Below, piece after piece: positions 12,801 through 24,301 of a DNA stretch of 64,000 nt. The stretch's first letter is position 1. The number at the start of each line of letters is the position of its first letter. Where the stretch lies: contig UESW01001778.1 of assembly GCA_900491605.1 (NCBI GenBank), forward strand, positions 207,789 to 271,788, given 5' to 3'. The DNA comes from Calamus simplicifolius. Its lineage: Eukaryota; Streptophyta; Magnoliopsida; Arecales; Arecaceae. The translations under genes were made by a program, and so were the position numbers. Under the pieces are notes generated by a model. The model was not told where the DNA came from. It worked only from the letters and a program-made list of their open reading frames with translations, and did not search any database.

Positions 12801-15349
12801 GAAGATATTAAAGTGGAAAAAGCATAATGGATGAAGGTTGTTAAAAAAAAAAACTTAAAAAATCTGGCCATATCATGAGTTACTGTTACATGTAATATTG
12901 CATAAAAAACACTAAATTGAAAGAATTTAGATAAAGAAAATTATGGAGAAGCACGTTCAATTATTTTAGCATTTGATTTTGAAAGATTCCCACATAACTG
13001 ATAATAGTTGATTTTACTTCTAAAGAGTAAATATAAGTCCAATAGATGAGAGCTTTAAGTCTATACTCTGTGTATTGTGCATGATCCTTGGTCAGTTTCC
13101 TTGGATTGCACCAATGTTTTGATAATAACATGATGAACTAGGGTTACATTAAAATGAAATGGCAAGATTATTTTTTTGCAGCACTCATCATCTTTTATTA
13201 TATATATATATATATATAAAATATGAGACTCTGAGTAGACCTGAGGGTCCCATAAAAAAGGATGTGGAACTCTTGATTTGTAACTTTGTCATGTATTCTC
13301 CCAAAGGGCATATTAAAATTTCATACCTTGACCTGGATGCCAACACTTCTGCTCTTCCCATATATGGAGTTGTATCACAAACTGTCTGCAACTTCAACCA
13401 ACCCACTCAACTTGAGAGTTATCCTCTTTGTCCCAAATTAAAAAGATGTCTTTTCACCACAACAGCAGCAAATGATTGCTCATGGACTATTATGTTCGAA
13501 AGCATGATTATATCCTTAGGTCTCTCTAATGAAATTGGCAAACAAGGTACCTACTGATGTTCATTGCTAAACTAGATGATACCTGTAACAAAACTCTTGA
13601 ATACAAACACATGGTTGGGATAGACATTCGTATTAATGCAAACATATAATGAGTAATGTATAAGAGTATAGAACAAGGCTCAATTATTATTTTGAAGAGC
13701 TAGACATAGGTGTATTTCTTCTGCAAATGGTGAAATTAACTTAGAAAAGTAATGATCTTTGATAAAATATTTCATTTGTCAATTCCCACAACCATTTTAA
13801 TTTTTTATTTAAAAAAAACTCATGCAACACCAGCTACCAAAGAAAAGAAGAGAATACACAAATAATACTTTAGCTTGGAGAGTCTAAAGAGGGGTTAATC
13901 TTCTGATCCAACCAGCAAGATCACCATACTGATAAAAAGTCTCATTTCATGTTTGATATTCCAGGTGAAAATAAAGAACTTCATAGTTTATGATTTGGCA
14001 TCATTGTTGGTTTCACCAATAATGTCATACAGAGAAATGATGCAGGTTTAAAGATTTTCTGATCTTCTAATTTTAATTCCTAGAACATCCTTTTTTCCCT
14101 TTTTATTTTACAACATTTAATTAATATATTTTCTTGACATGCAATGTTCATAACTAAAGAACTGAAATGTTTCTAGTGACAAATGTTAGGCATTAGCACC
14201 ACTACATGAGCATGAAAAAAAGAAATCAAAATTTCTAAGCCTTAAGCCTATCACATATCCCCTCTCCCCTTCTTTTCCTCACCAATTTTACTACATTTAT
14301 CAATTAAGCAAGACTTGTATAACTTTCTGACGTAACTTAAACTTCAAATAGATAATAAACATATGAGAAAGATCATGGGTGTGGTGGTTATTCTAAAACT
14401 AAACCAACTATTCTTCTCACTATCAGAAAAAGAAAAAAAAAATGCTCACTTTCAATGAAGTTATAATATGCCTAACAGAATAACATAAGATTTTTTATGT
14501 GAAGTTTATGGTCTGTATATTGAATCTGTCCTAGAATGTCCAAGATTTGAATGTAGACCCAAAAAAGCAGATTTCCCCACCAACTCAAGTAACTTTAGTT
14601 AGATTGAGACATTGATTATTCAAAACAAATAGATGAGGTGAACAAAAAGGTAACCATAGCATTCAAGGTTTTAAGCTGATATCAGGCCTCATGCCAGTAC
14701 CCTACTGTTACAGTATAATACACCCTGCATTTGCCAGTAAGGCTAGGAAATTAAATCTGTGATATTAACACAAGCTGGCATATGCAATAAATGTAAAGAA
14801 TGGGACGATTCAGCAAGGAAAATGATTAATTACATAATGAAGTATAAATTATAATAAAGATAATGTTTCATATGCTACATAGCTACCAATGGCTTAAAAG
14901 TTCATAACACTATCTAATATCTTCAACTCAACGATATGTTTTATCTCATGATCCAATAACTATTTTGTCATAAAACGCTAGTGGGGAGGTAAAGCACAAA
15001 TATTGATGACCAAAGTTTGAATGAAGGGAGAGAAAGAACAAATCCAACAGAGAACACAATATAATTTCATTCGGTTAGAATTGAGCCAGTATAACAACAT
15101 AATATAGTGATCTTTGCTTCCACGAGCAGAGACATGCAACACAACAACTTGAAGATATGAACACAACAAGAGCAACTCGATGGCATCACAAAAGGAAGAC
15201 AAAGAAAAGCCATTTTTACATCTAATATGATTAATTTGTTGATTACTTTCACAATGAAAAATGCAGAAAGAAAATAAATGAGGATGATGAATGACCTTGT
15301 GAGAACTGGAGATCAATTCTTGTGACACTCGCATTATTTCTCTATGTGG
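9842..15349 (-). CDS. Unrecognised host gene, 3' exons (three supported)
   Basis: Three minus-strand exons fit together in phase 0 with GT-AG borders. The first (15296-15349) encodes PHREIMRVSQELISSSHK, the second (10981-11058) VPSVNRLGVAGAMAQTVTDN then PLASVE, and the last (9842-10069) GESSEGEGKKLVWKK onward, ending EVKLEPNAPS and TAG. The last exon has a charged region, a probable helix (MEQQVVKLMEEF) and one hydrophobic segment (ALCVMPIFLATMIY) about 25 residues from the C-terminus, which could anchor it in a membrane. The family is not recognised. The intron between the first and second exons is about 4.2 kb. Upstream exons are uncertain; see the candidates at 15594-15645 and 26900-26981. 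The last two exons are duplicated at 49172-50388. The clean frames and splice sites suggest a real, constrained gene. Confidence 0.65.
12139..15295. other. Probable large intron, no recognised element
   Basis: This lies between two minus-strand exons of the unrecognised gene and just outside the segmental duplication. It is AT-rich with a (TA)n run at about 13199-13218. An open frame at 13159-13557 on the plus strand crosses that microsatellite and resembles nothing known. Confidence 0.5.
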
Positions 15350-15593
15350 CTGCATGTACAGAACAAGATGTAAAAACCCTATCATGAATTAAGATGGAAG
15401 AAAGCATGAAAGCATGCATTCATGCATGTACATAGAATCTAAATAGTAGTACTAAAAATAGGTATAGCAACATCCAATCTGTTTAAGCTACATGCAATTT
15501 GGCCAATCCGGATGAGTGATGACAAGTTATCTTATTTGCTCTCATGAATCCATGATCCAAAAAGTTGGAAACACAGAAGAAGATATGTCTAAC

Positions 15594-15645
15594 CAGTAGG
15601 CAATGTAGCTGAAGTAGAGGCCGCCAATAGGGCGTTCTGTGATCA
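15594..15645 (-). other. Candidate internal exon, reading phase unresolved
   Basis: The minus strand has 'gcattcag' as acceptor, 52 bases, then a GTTAGA donor. One frame reads ITERPIGGLYFSYIAYW, which looks protein-like. That frame enters in phase 1, compatible with the candidate first exon at 26900-26981, but leaves in phase 2. This does not join in frame to the exon at 15296-15349, only 244 bases downstream. Either an exon is missed, or splicing differs, or this is chance. Confidence 0.35.
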
Positions 15646-15965
15646 CTGAATGCGGTGTTATGTTAAATACTTGGAAGTAATGCCAAGTGCCCAAGTGTCT
15701 TCAAGTGTTAGGCACAGCAGGCCAAAAATTTAGGCATGATGGTATGGCATGTGTGTGTGTGTGTGTGTGTTTTGATTCTTATCCAAAAAAGAGAAACTGA
15801 AATGGGGAAGGAGAGCTACATATGTTGTCTAACAAACAAATTAATAGAATGGCCATGAGTTTAAGAGTTGTTTAGGTTACTTCATAGATGAATCTAAGAT
15901 TACTTAAGATGTGTTGAGATACTTATACTGATAATCAGCTTTATATTTAAAAATAATAATGGTTC

Positions 15966-16165
15966 ACTTGAAGTGTCTACCAAATTGTGACAAATCTACA
16001 TTAAAAATTTAAGGATGCTTTGCTTAAAGTGACCAAATAACCCCATAACTTGTATTAAAAACACTAAAGGCACTTTGCTTGAAGTGTTCACATGCTTTGA
16101 TAACTTTATATCAAAAATACAAGAACACTTTCTTTGAAGTGTCCACATGATTTTCATAACTAAAG
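15966..16165. repeat. Short tandem repeat, about 54-bp units
   Basis: A unit containing 'gaagtgtccacatg'-like sequence recurs at about 15970, 16025, 16080 and 16134, giving roughly 3.5 diverged copies. No coding role is seen. Confidence 0.6.
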
Positions 16166-17721
16166 TCCCCTGTATGACGCTCCAAACAAAAAGTGCCAAG
16201 TGTCGGCATCTTTTTTGCGGATATCTACAGGACATTCAAAGAAGAGTGTCTAACCATGTAATATCTTTCCATGCCATGTCCAAGGACCCTACTGTTCCAG
16301 AAACCTTAGAAAACAGATGGTCCAGACAAAAAAAATTGCACGCCTCTCATGAAATTTTGCAAGCCATTATTGAGTCATCAATGTTTTAAAGATTACAATG
16401 ATCCAAAAGTAAGGGTTCCATGCATGTAAGATGAGTGCTTTAGGAATAAGAATGTTGAAGTAGATCCATCAATAACCAAGCAGAACAAGAAATAAGTGGA
16501 CAAAGACAAGAAATACAAAAGTTATCTATTTGAGGATTGAGTAATGAAGTACCACAGATAGATTGGAAAAAAAAAATTATCTAGTCCCAAGCAAGATATG
16601 AAGCTTGAATGACCTTCTAGAGGTCAGGGAAGAGGAATCAAGATTAAAGATAATTTAAGGAAATAATTTAGTCAGAGCTAGAAGCAAATAAAGGGCAAAG
16701 ATATGTTCATAAAGTCAGCATGAATAGTAGGATATGGCATGTTTTGCTATTGTTACCATAAAAAACGTCATGTTTCATAATCAAAGAACAACATTCTTGA
16801 TATACATCATAATGTGAGAAAGCATTTGTATATTGGATGAATTTAGCCAGAAACCTATGCAATAAGAAATATGGTGTCACCTTTCAAGTTAAAGCAATAT
16901 TTAGAAACTCCATATTGCTCCAAAAGATTTGGCAAGTAAGGAAAACCTCAACTTTTCCATTAGTCATTTCAGATATTACTTTTCTTTTATATAAAAATTT
17001 GATCAAGTTTAAAATCAAATTTACAGAGTAATAATTATCATATCCAAAGTTGTAACCATATCTATCATAATTGTATCAGTCATTCTTCTTAGCTATTTGG
17101 GGTTGGTTTTAATGATCATTCTTCATTAATAATTCCAAGATTCAAAGCTACCTCCAATGTAAGTTCAAGTTCTTTTATAATGTTATCTCACAAATTCTAT
17201 CCACGTTAGCTTAGGATTTGCCAATGCTTTTAAGATAAGGATTGACTCATAATCATAGTGGGTGGGTTTCAATTGTATCCATAGAATCACAGATCATAAG
17301 ATTTTTCTAAATGCTTCAAAAAATTTTGAAATATAAAGTATCAAATTTGAAATATGAACCAAAAATAGAATAGATAAATGAAGAATAAAAAATACATAAA
17401 AGAAGTCTAATTTCCACCAACATAAGCCCATATATAGCATACGTAACAGAACAAATATTGTGTTTGGTTATGAAAGTTACTTTGGTTATGAAAGTTACTT
17501 ATATACCGATCAATTCATTATCATTTTAGTTAGAATATTTGAAAGAAAAAGAAATAAGACTCTAATATATGATTGTAAAAATATGAAAATTTGTTTCTTA
17601 TTTTTAACACAATAAATTCCTATGACAAGCTTGCTAAATTTATTACTGGAGACTTCTGTGTTATAAGAAATTGAAAGCCCATACAGCCAAATGAACCATA
17701 GAACATCTAATAACACATACG
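16166..17721. other. Noncoding, intron-like
   Basis: No recognisable exon, RNA gene or transposon end was seen. An 18-bp motif is tandemly doubled near 17465-17500 ('ggttatgaaagttacttt'). Confidence 0.45.
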
Positions 17722-18186
17722 GATTAAGTTACCAATAGCATTCTTGAGTTATGATGACTTAGATAAGTGTGCTTTCATTCGGAACACACTTGATCATATG
17801 AGAACTCAAGCCTCACCCTAGCACGTGTCAAAAGCGATACAACAAATTTTTGAAGATTCATTCGGTGTGTCAAATTTAAAGGAATGAAGATTAATTGAAT
17901 TTTTTTTCTTAGGACCATATATATATAATTGGGTAGGATCTCAAGTTCACAAGTCTCAATGATCATAAAAGAAGGCCTAGACTAGGTTTTGGATTATAAT
18001 TAATATGAAATTAGCTTAAAAATCCAAAACCAAGCATGTGCAGCCTATCACATCTTAAAACGATCAATCAGGGTTATAAAAACCCTAGAAAACTTTCATC
18101 CAGCTATTCTCTATCTGGGCTAGATGGTCGATCTGGCAGGTTTTGACAACTCCATGGTCATATCTTCATATAACCATTAGAGCTAC
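17722..18186 (+). repeat. Dispersed 460-bp repeat, copy 2 of 3, interrupted at its 3' end
   Basis: It matches 6623-7083 with more differences than the pair inside the segmental duplication, so it is an older, independent copy. Similarity stops exactly after 'attagagctac', where the sequence switches to 'tgttgacgcc', the likely start of an inserted LTR-type element. Confidence 0.8.
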
Positions 18187-19085
18187 TGTTGACGCCAAAT
18201 CATCTTCCCTCGAGCGTCCACGAGCATCCGGTCGCCTCCTCCAACGAGTTCGAGATCCTTCGGCGAGCTCTTCGCTCTTGGGAGCCTGCAAATAAGTCCC
18301 AAGAATCAAAGATTCCTGCGGGAACCCTCCGACGCTTAAGTCAGTGCTCTGGGCAACATCCGTGAGCTTGAGAAAGCTCAAAAGAGAGAGAGAGGCTTAG
18401 AGCTCTCTATAAGCCAGAATGAGTGTTTGGGAGTGCAGTGAGTTATCAGTTACTCATCGGGGGGTCCCTCTTACCCATTTTATTGATGCTTGGAGTCTGT
18501 GAGCCTTGGGGCATGATCACTTGTCAGAGCATTTATGATGGTGGCAGTAATGGCAGGGCTTGCTTCTTAATGGCATGTCAGAAGTGCAAGCCATGTCCCA
18601 TCAAATATGGTGGTTGCATAGTTGGCAGGTACTGCTTGGTTTGGACAGCTGTTGCGGGTTGCTGCAAGGCATGGTCGATCGTTACAGCGTTTGCCAGATG
18701 TGTCCCACATGCCATACTTCTGATGCCCTATGCGGATAGTGATGAGTGGTGGAGCTAAGCACGTGGGCCCCAAAGTGTAGCCGCTAAGGCAGAAGATAAA
18801 GTTTGGAGTTGAAACCAGCTCTGTCCCTTGTGGAGCATTGATTATAGGATACGTGCATGGCACTGTTCATGCCTTTGGATGAGCTCCAGAGAAGGCCGTG
18901 GGTAAATACTTGCATGGCACTATTCATGACCGAGCACTATTCATGGCCAAGGACCGAGGCTGACTGGCTGTCTTGCTGAGGCTGAGGCCAAGGACCGAGG
19001 CCGACTGACCGAGGCCGAGGGGTTGTCTTGCCGAGGCCGAGGACCGAGGCCGACTGGCTGTCTTGCTGAGGTCGAGGACTGCAGA
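18187..19085 (+). mobile_element. LTR-like retrotransposon fragment with GC-rich tandem motif
   Basis: It begins 'tgttgacgcc', a TG start typical of LTRs, exactly where the dispersed repeat is interrupted. It is clearly more GC-rich than its surroundings. From about 18950 to 19085 a motif 'gaccgaggccgactggctgtc' recurs in imperfect tandem. No protease, reverse transcriptase or integrase is seen. The 3' end, second LTR and target duplication were not found; they may lie in the assembly gap. Superfamily assignment is inference only. Confidence 0.45.
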
Positions 19086-19865
19086 TGCATAGGTTTATGC
19101 ATTGATGAATCACTAGCTATACCCGATATAGATCATCATGCACCGGAGCGATGTACAAACTTTTTCATTGCATATATTTTGCATGGTACTCGCAGCATGT
19201 TAGTATGTGTTTGAACATTTTCCTTGTATCTTGGCTAAAATGGTTGTCACCATTAGCTTTAGGCAAGCTTATGGAAATCTCAAAGGTCTTCTGAAGTTAA
19301 AAGAATTACAATAGATGAGGTCGGGCGGGTTACAACTGGGAATCCATGCCACATGGGTTTTGTCCCGAGACAAGCACAGAGCAGGAAGCCGACACTGGAC
19401 TTCCGCATCCCCTTTTTCCAAAGTCTTAAATGCAGCCAATACGAGGTAGCATCGATGGTTTCATATCATTGTCCTAGCTTGGTCCAAATACAGCTCAAAA
19501 CCATTGAGAAATTAAAAGGATATGGTTATTTAAATAGGTTTAATGGCTTAGTTTTTTGAGTTATCAATGAAAGGTCCCCTCCATTGGTGGTTAATTAGAT
19601 GGACTTCTTGTTGCAGACTGGATATTTTTGTAAAGTTCTGTAGGGTCATAATTAATAACGTTGGATAAAACCTCTTAAACCTTCTAAGAAGACAAGGACG
19701 GCAATGAACCATCCATATTCCATATTTGTATCGACGCTAATAACTCTACCATTTCTCAAATAAAATCATAGCTGTTCTTGCCTATATGATAACCATCCAA
19801 GCATGCCAGCACTCCCCAGCATGAAGCATGTAGGGGATTCATGCTCACCTTCTGATCTCCTAAGT
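19086..19865. other. Unassigned sequence left of the assembly gap
   Basis: No gene was recognised. The first part may be retrotransposon interior ('gggcgggttacaactggg' near 19325), but no polyprotein frame is seen. Confidence 0.4.
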
Positions 19866-20821
19866 NNNNNNNNNNNNNNNNNNNNNNNNNNNNNNNNNNN
19901 NNNNNNNNNNNNNNNNNNNNNNNNNNNNNNNNNNNNNNNNNNNNNNNNNNNNNNNNNNNNNNNNNNNNNNNNNNNNNNNNNNNNNNNNNNNNNNNNNNNN
20001 NNNNNNNNNNNNNNNNNNNNNNNNNNNNNNNNNNNNNNNNNNNNNNNNNNNNNNNNNNNNNNNNNNNNNNNNNNNNNNNNNNNNNNNNNNNNNNNNNNNN
20101 NNNNNNNNNNNNNNNNNNNNNNNNNNNNNNNNNNNNNNNNNNNNNNNNNNNNNNNNNNNNNNNNNNNNNNNNNNNNNNNNNNNNNNNNNNNNNNNNNNNN
20201 NNNNNNNNNNNNNNNNNNNNNNNNNNNNNNNNNNNNNNNNNNNNNNNNNNNNNNNNNNNNNNNNNNNNNNNNNNNNNNNNNNNNNNNNNNNNNNNNNNNN
20301 NNNNNNNNNNNNNNNNNNNNNNNNNNNNNNNNNNNNNNNNNNNNNNNNNNNNNNNNNNNNNNNNNNNNNNNNNNNNNNNNNNNNNNNNNNNNNNNNNNNN
20401 NNNNNNNNNNNNNNNNNNNNNNNNNNNNNNNNNNNNNNNNNNNNNNNNNNNNNNNNNNNNNNNNNNNNNNNNNNNNNNNNNNNNNNNNNNNNNNNNNNNN
20501 NNNNNNNNNNNNNNNNNNNNNNNNNNNNNNNNNNNNNNNNNNNNNNNNNNNNNNNNNNNNNNNNNNNNNNNNNNNNNNNNNNNNNNNNNNNNNNNNNNNN
20601 NNNNNNNNNNNNNNNNNNNNNNNNNNNNNNNNNNNNNNNNNNNNNNNNNNNNNNNNNNNNNNNNNNNNNNNNNNNNNNNNNNNNNNNNNNNNNNNNNNNN
20701 NNNNNNNNNNNNNNNNNNNNNNNNNNNNNNNNNNNNNNNNNNNNNNNNNNNNNNNNNNNNNNNNNNNNNNNNNNNNNNNNNNNNNNNNNNNNNNNNNNNN
20801 NNNNNNNNNNNNNNNNNNNNN
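19866..20821. other. Assembly gap (956 undetermined bases)
   Basis: The sequence is all N. Open frames drawn across it are meaningless. The adjacent fragments at 18187 and 21061 are both transposon pieces, so a repeat probably defeated assembly here. Confidence 0.99.
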
Positions 20822-21060
20822 AAAATCAGAGTTCCTTGCATAATTTTCTATAACATATTTGTTCAAATTTCTTCCATATACTTGAGTTGTCAATTCTCAT
20901 TACTCTATGTAAGCTTTTTTGTTGTATTAACTTGAATTTTAGGATGTTAAAAGATTATCGAAAGGATGTATAGCTCAAATCTATCATTAATTCAGTTTGC
21001 TATTGTAGTGCTGATCTCATCAGATCTCTTGGCAAATCAAATAACAGAATAAGGGCTCAA

Positions 21061-21782
21061 ATGTTAGGGCGAATGGCGAATAAAAACATGACAAACCTAA
21101 AAGATGAGGTTATCGAAACAATTAAGCGGTCCGGAAGCATATGACGGCTTACCAGATTTGGCTATCGAGGATCAGATCATCGGAGGACTGTATCTCTTCA
21201 CATCAGATTGTAAGAAGGATCAGATCTGTGGCTGCGGACTGTGCCCGTGCTATCACTCCGTTGGTTATGACATGCTGCTTCGGCAGCGAACCGTCGTACG
21301 GTTTTCATGCCCCCCCTCCAGGGTATGTCAAGATCAACTTTGATGGGACAGACTAGCTGGTTCGGCTTTCATCATTCGTGGGCCTCAAGGTGATTTGTTG
21401 GCGGCTGGTGGATTCGGCTCTCTGGACTCCTCTGTCCCTATGTCTGAGCTTTATGCTGCTTGGGCTGGTATATGCTTCCCAGACTCTTCGAGCTCAGAGG
21501 CTTGTGATTCTATGACTGTTATACAGTGGATGCGAAAGGAAGTGTTCCTGATGTCTCCACTAATCCGATCCTCAGGGACATTTGGACTATGCTTCAGCAG
21601 GTGGATACGGCCCAGATCCGTCATGTTTTTCGCGAAGCCAACACGGCTGCTGACTGGGCAGCGGCGGTCGTGGCTCAGCATACTGGAGGGTGGGTGATAC
21701 TGCAAATTTACATTCTGATGTATCTGGGTTGATCCGCACTAGACTATTGCCCGTTTCTTCCAAAAAAAAAAAAAAAAAAAAA
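21061..21782 (+). mobile_element. L1-type LINE 3' end: RNase H domain and poly(A)
   Basis: The plus strand encodes a decayed RNase H domain of a plant L1-type LINE spread over shifting frames. Recognisable pieces are PPPGYVKINFDGT (first catalytic Asp), AFIIRGPQGDLLAAGGFG, VPMSELYAAWAG (catalytic Glu), DSMTVIQWM (Asp) and VFREANTAADWAA (last Asp). A stop and at least two frameshifts break it. It ends in 21 adenines (21762-21782). The 5' part, including the reverse transcriptase, is absent or in the gap to the left. Confidence 0.8.
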
Positions 21783-22203
21783 TTTCAATGCTCAGTTGCC
21801 GAGAGAGCCCATATATTATATGATAAGTTACGGCCTGCTCCCATACCCTGGACAACTAAAGTTTTTTTTTTATGGGGCCTCGGTTCATACTTCAATTAGC
21901 TACGTGCCAAGTGAGTCAAGTGACATTGTAATGTTAATTAATTCCACGTTAATTAATTCCTTTTATTTGCTCACCGTTCCCAGCGCCGTCAGATACAGCA
22001 CCCCGATCGAGCTGCGACGGAGAAGCTTAGCTTTCACGCAATCGCTTGATGCTACGTCGATGGCGCATTTGGGCGGTCGTAGCCCCGGCACCGCAGTGGA
22101 GATCGTCAGGATGGTGCCACGTACTCTTCAGTTAGCATTCCAATTCGAACCACTTTCAAGTGATCAGACACCGTACGTGATTGTGGATGTTGAGAAGGAA
22201 TAG
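21783..22203 (+). other. Moderately GC-rich unassigned open stretch
   Basis: From about 21980 to 22203 the sequence is richer in GC than its neighbours, and one plus frame stays open to a TAG at 22201. The residues (for example RYSTPIELRRRSLAFTQS and FEPLSSDQTPYVIVD) match no family I recognise, and the open frame extends into the LINE tail, so a gene is not supported. Confidence 0.25.
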
Positions 22204-23952
22204 TATATGGAGGGGGGAGTTGTGGTGACTACGGAGCCTTATAATATTGTATTTTACTTCATTCAGAGGTAATTTTGTTAAAAAAGAATTCTCCTCTCCA
22301 CACGTACACCAGAGTAGAAAATATTATTTAGTCAAAATTCTAAATCATGACAGCAAACTCCATTCGCACAACATTTATATTACATTCTTGATGACATGCT
22401 TTTCTTTAAGATTCTGTCATATCTCCCTTTGCTCAAATTCTGGCATACTATATATGAACTTGCTAAAGTTTTTACATATTTTGATAAATTATAAAATTAT
22501 TTCTTTTTTGCATTTGCCTAGTATTTTACATGCTTCAAGTAATTGTGTGGCATTTATATTATATTAATTTTATTAAAGTCTGATATTGTTGGTCGTTGAA
22601 TTACTAACATGGTATGAAAGCCTGCAGTCATCCATTGGCTTTCCATATCACTTCATTCTCCCTCTTTTGTTTCTATCTACACCAGTACCTATCTTCCAAC
22701 AGCCTTAATTAGTTTCTGAAGTCTAGCGGCCAATATGGTATATGTTATCTAAAATTATTTTATATCACAAGTATTATTAATTAATTTATTACCAAAAATA
22801 TTATTCATAACCAATGAAATATTCTTTCCATATATGAGTGGGATTGACATTACAATGTAACAAAATTGGAAAATTCTTTCGTTTCAAAGCTTATTCCAAT
22901 CAAAGATCGTGCACGGATGCTATGTAGACCGTTATGGGGCAGGCTTGCAAGATGACTTAGCATAATATTATGAAATAAGATTAGCCAAAATTATGACTAA
23001 TTATTGTCACATCTAGACTTTCTGTAACTAGCCTACTATACGAATCCCAAAATTATGTACTTGAGAATCTTCAAGCATGCCTAGAAGATTTGTTCTCCAA
23101 TTTTTCTTTGTTTGGTGAGCACTAGTTCTCCAATTCAAATCATTCACAATAAACTGTCAAAAGGCGGAAGGAACCAACAGTATAACTATTCCATAATCAT
23201 GGAATAGATATCTCAATGAAAAAAGTTAGATAGTATTTAATAGAAAAATAGCTATTTCTGGATAAATATACAAGATAAAGTTTATCCGGAGGATAGTTAA
23301 GAGAATATCTAGCTTTTTATAATAATAGTTTTGCCCTCAAGAAATAAGTTTAGGAAAAATAGCTATTCCTTCATTCCCTTGAAAATAAGTTCAGGCATTG
23401 ATTTATACTTCATTGCCTGCTATGTCTTTCTATAAGATTAGACAAATATGATTTATACTTCACACTACATTGCAAGTCATTTGGAATCATTTGCTTTGAC
23501 ATGTTTCGCACTTACTATTGGTTTATATGAAAACCGAATACTATTCAGATTGCTAGTGATCTAATTTTGCATGCATAAATCTCCTCAAGATTGATTGCCA
23601 CTCAGTCCAACAATTTCAATTCATCACTCTTATCACTTATATGCAAGCTATCATAAACACGCTCTTTCGGTCTTCCTTAAAAGAGTCCTACCACTACATC
23701 ATTACAATATCTACCCATCAAGTCTAAAATTTTTATCATAGTGAATTTGACAAGAGTCTAAGAAAGTAAGAATGTTAATGTCTTTATTATTGTATAACAC
23801 AAGTTCATTATCGTCAAGTAACATACCAACATCTTAGAAGACTAAGACTATAGCCTGTTATAATTGTAACTAGTTTCTTTATAGCATGTGACCATAAGTT
23901 GTAGCACCCTCAACAACTTCCATAAGTTTCAAAGAACATTTATTGAAAAATT
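22204..23952. other. AT-rich noncoding DNA
   Basis: No convincing coding frame, RNA gene or transposon structure was recognised on either strand. Confidence 0.5.
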
Positions 23953-24301
23953 GATTTATTCCACCAGGCGGTAGCCCAGTGGTTGGGGTTCCTCCAAACA
24001 ACCACGACATCTCAGGTTCGAGGAATGAGGTTGCGGCTGACTCGAATAATTTCAAGGTTAATCCTTGGGGCCTGAAACGCCAGTGCTGGAGGGGCTAAGG
24101 TTTCTTGTAGTCTCCCTGTTCTGACTGCTGGCACCTGGGTGGGGTCAGGTTGACCTACTCGTCTTCGGGTAGGGAATGGTTGCGCAAATTTTGCGTAGTG
24201 CATGGAACATATCCTGACGGGAATGGAGCCGCATGAGACCTAGCTATGGGTCGGCAAAGCCCTCCTTCCCCTTTGTGTACCAAAAAAAAAAGATTTATTC
24301 C
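23953..24301 (+). mobile_element. tRNA-derived SINE with target duplication
   Basis: The element (23963-24291) has RNA polymerase III boxes near its start: A box 'tagcccagtgg' and B box 'ggttcgagg'. The body is GC-rich, and the 3' end is 'cctttgtgtacc' followed by an A run. A 10-bp direct repeat 'gatttattcc' flanks it at 23953-23962 and 24292-24301. At about 329 bp it fits plant SINEs. The intact target duplication suggests a fairly recent insertion. Confidence 0.9.

Noticed and set aside
18423..18758. 111-codon Cys-rich plus-strand frame and its minus-strand partner at 18567-18863
   Set aside because: It lies in LTR-like noncoding DNA; overlapping open frames reflect local GC content and no domain is recognisable.
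19756..20893. Long open frames of over 340 codons around 20 kb on both strands
   Set aside because: They run through the block of undetermined bases; only short ends are real sequence.
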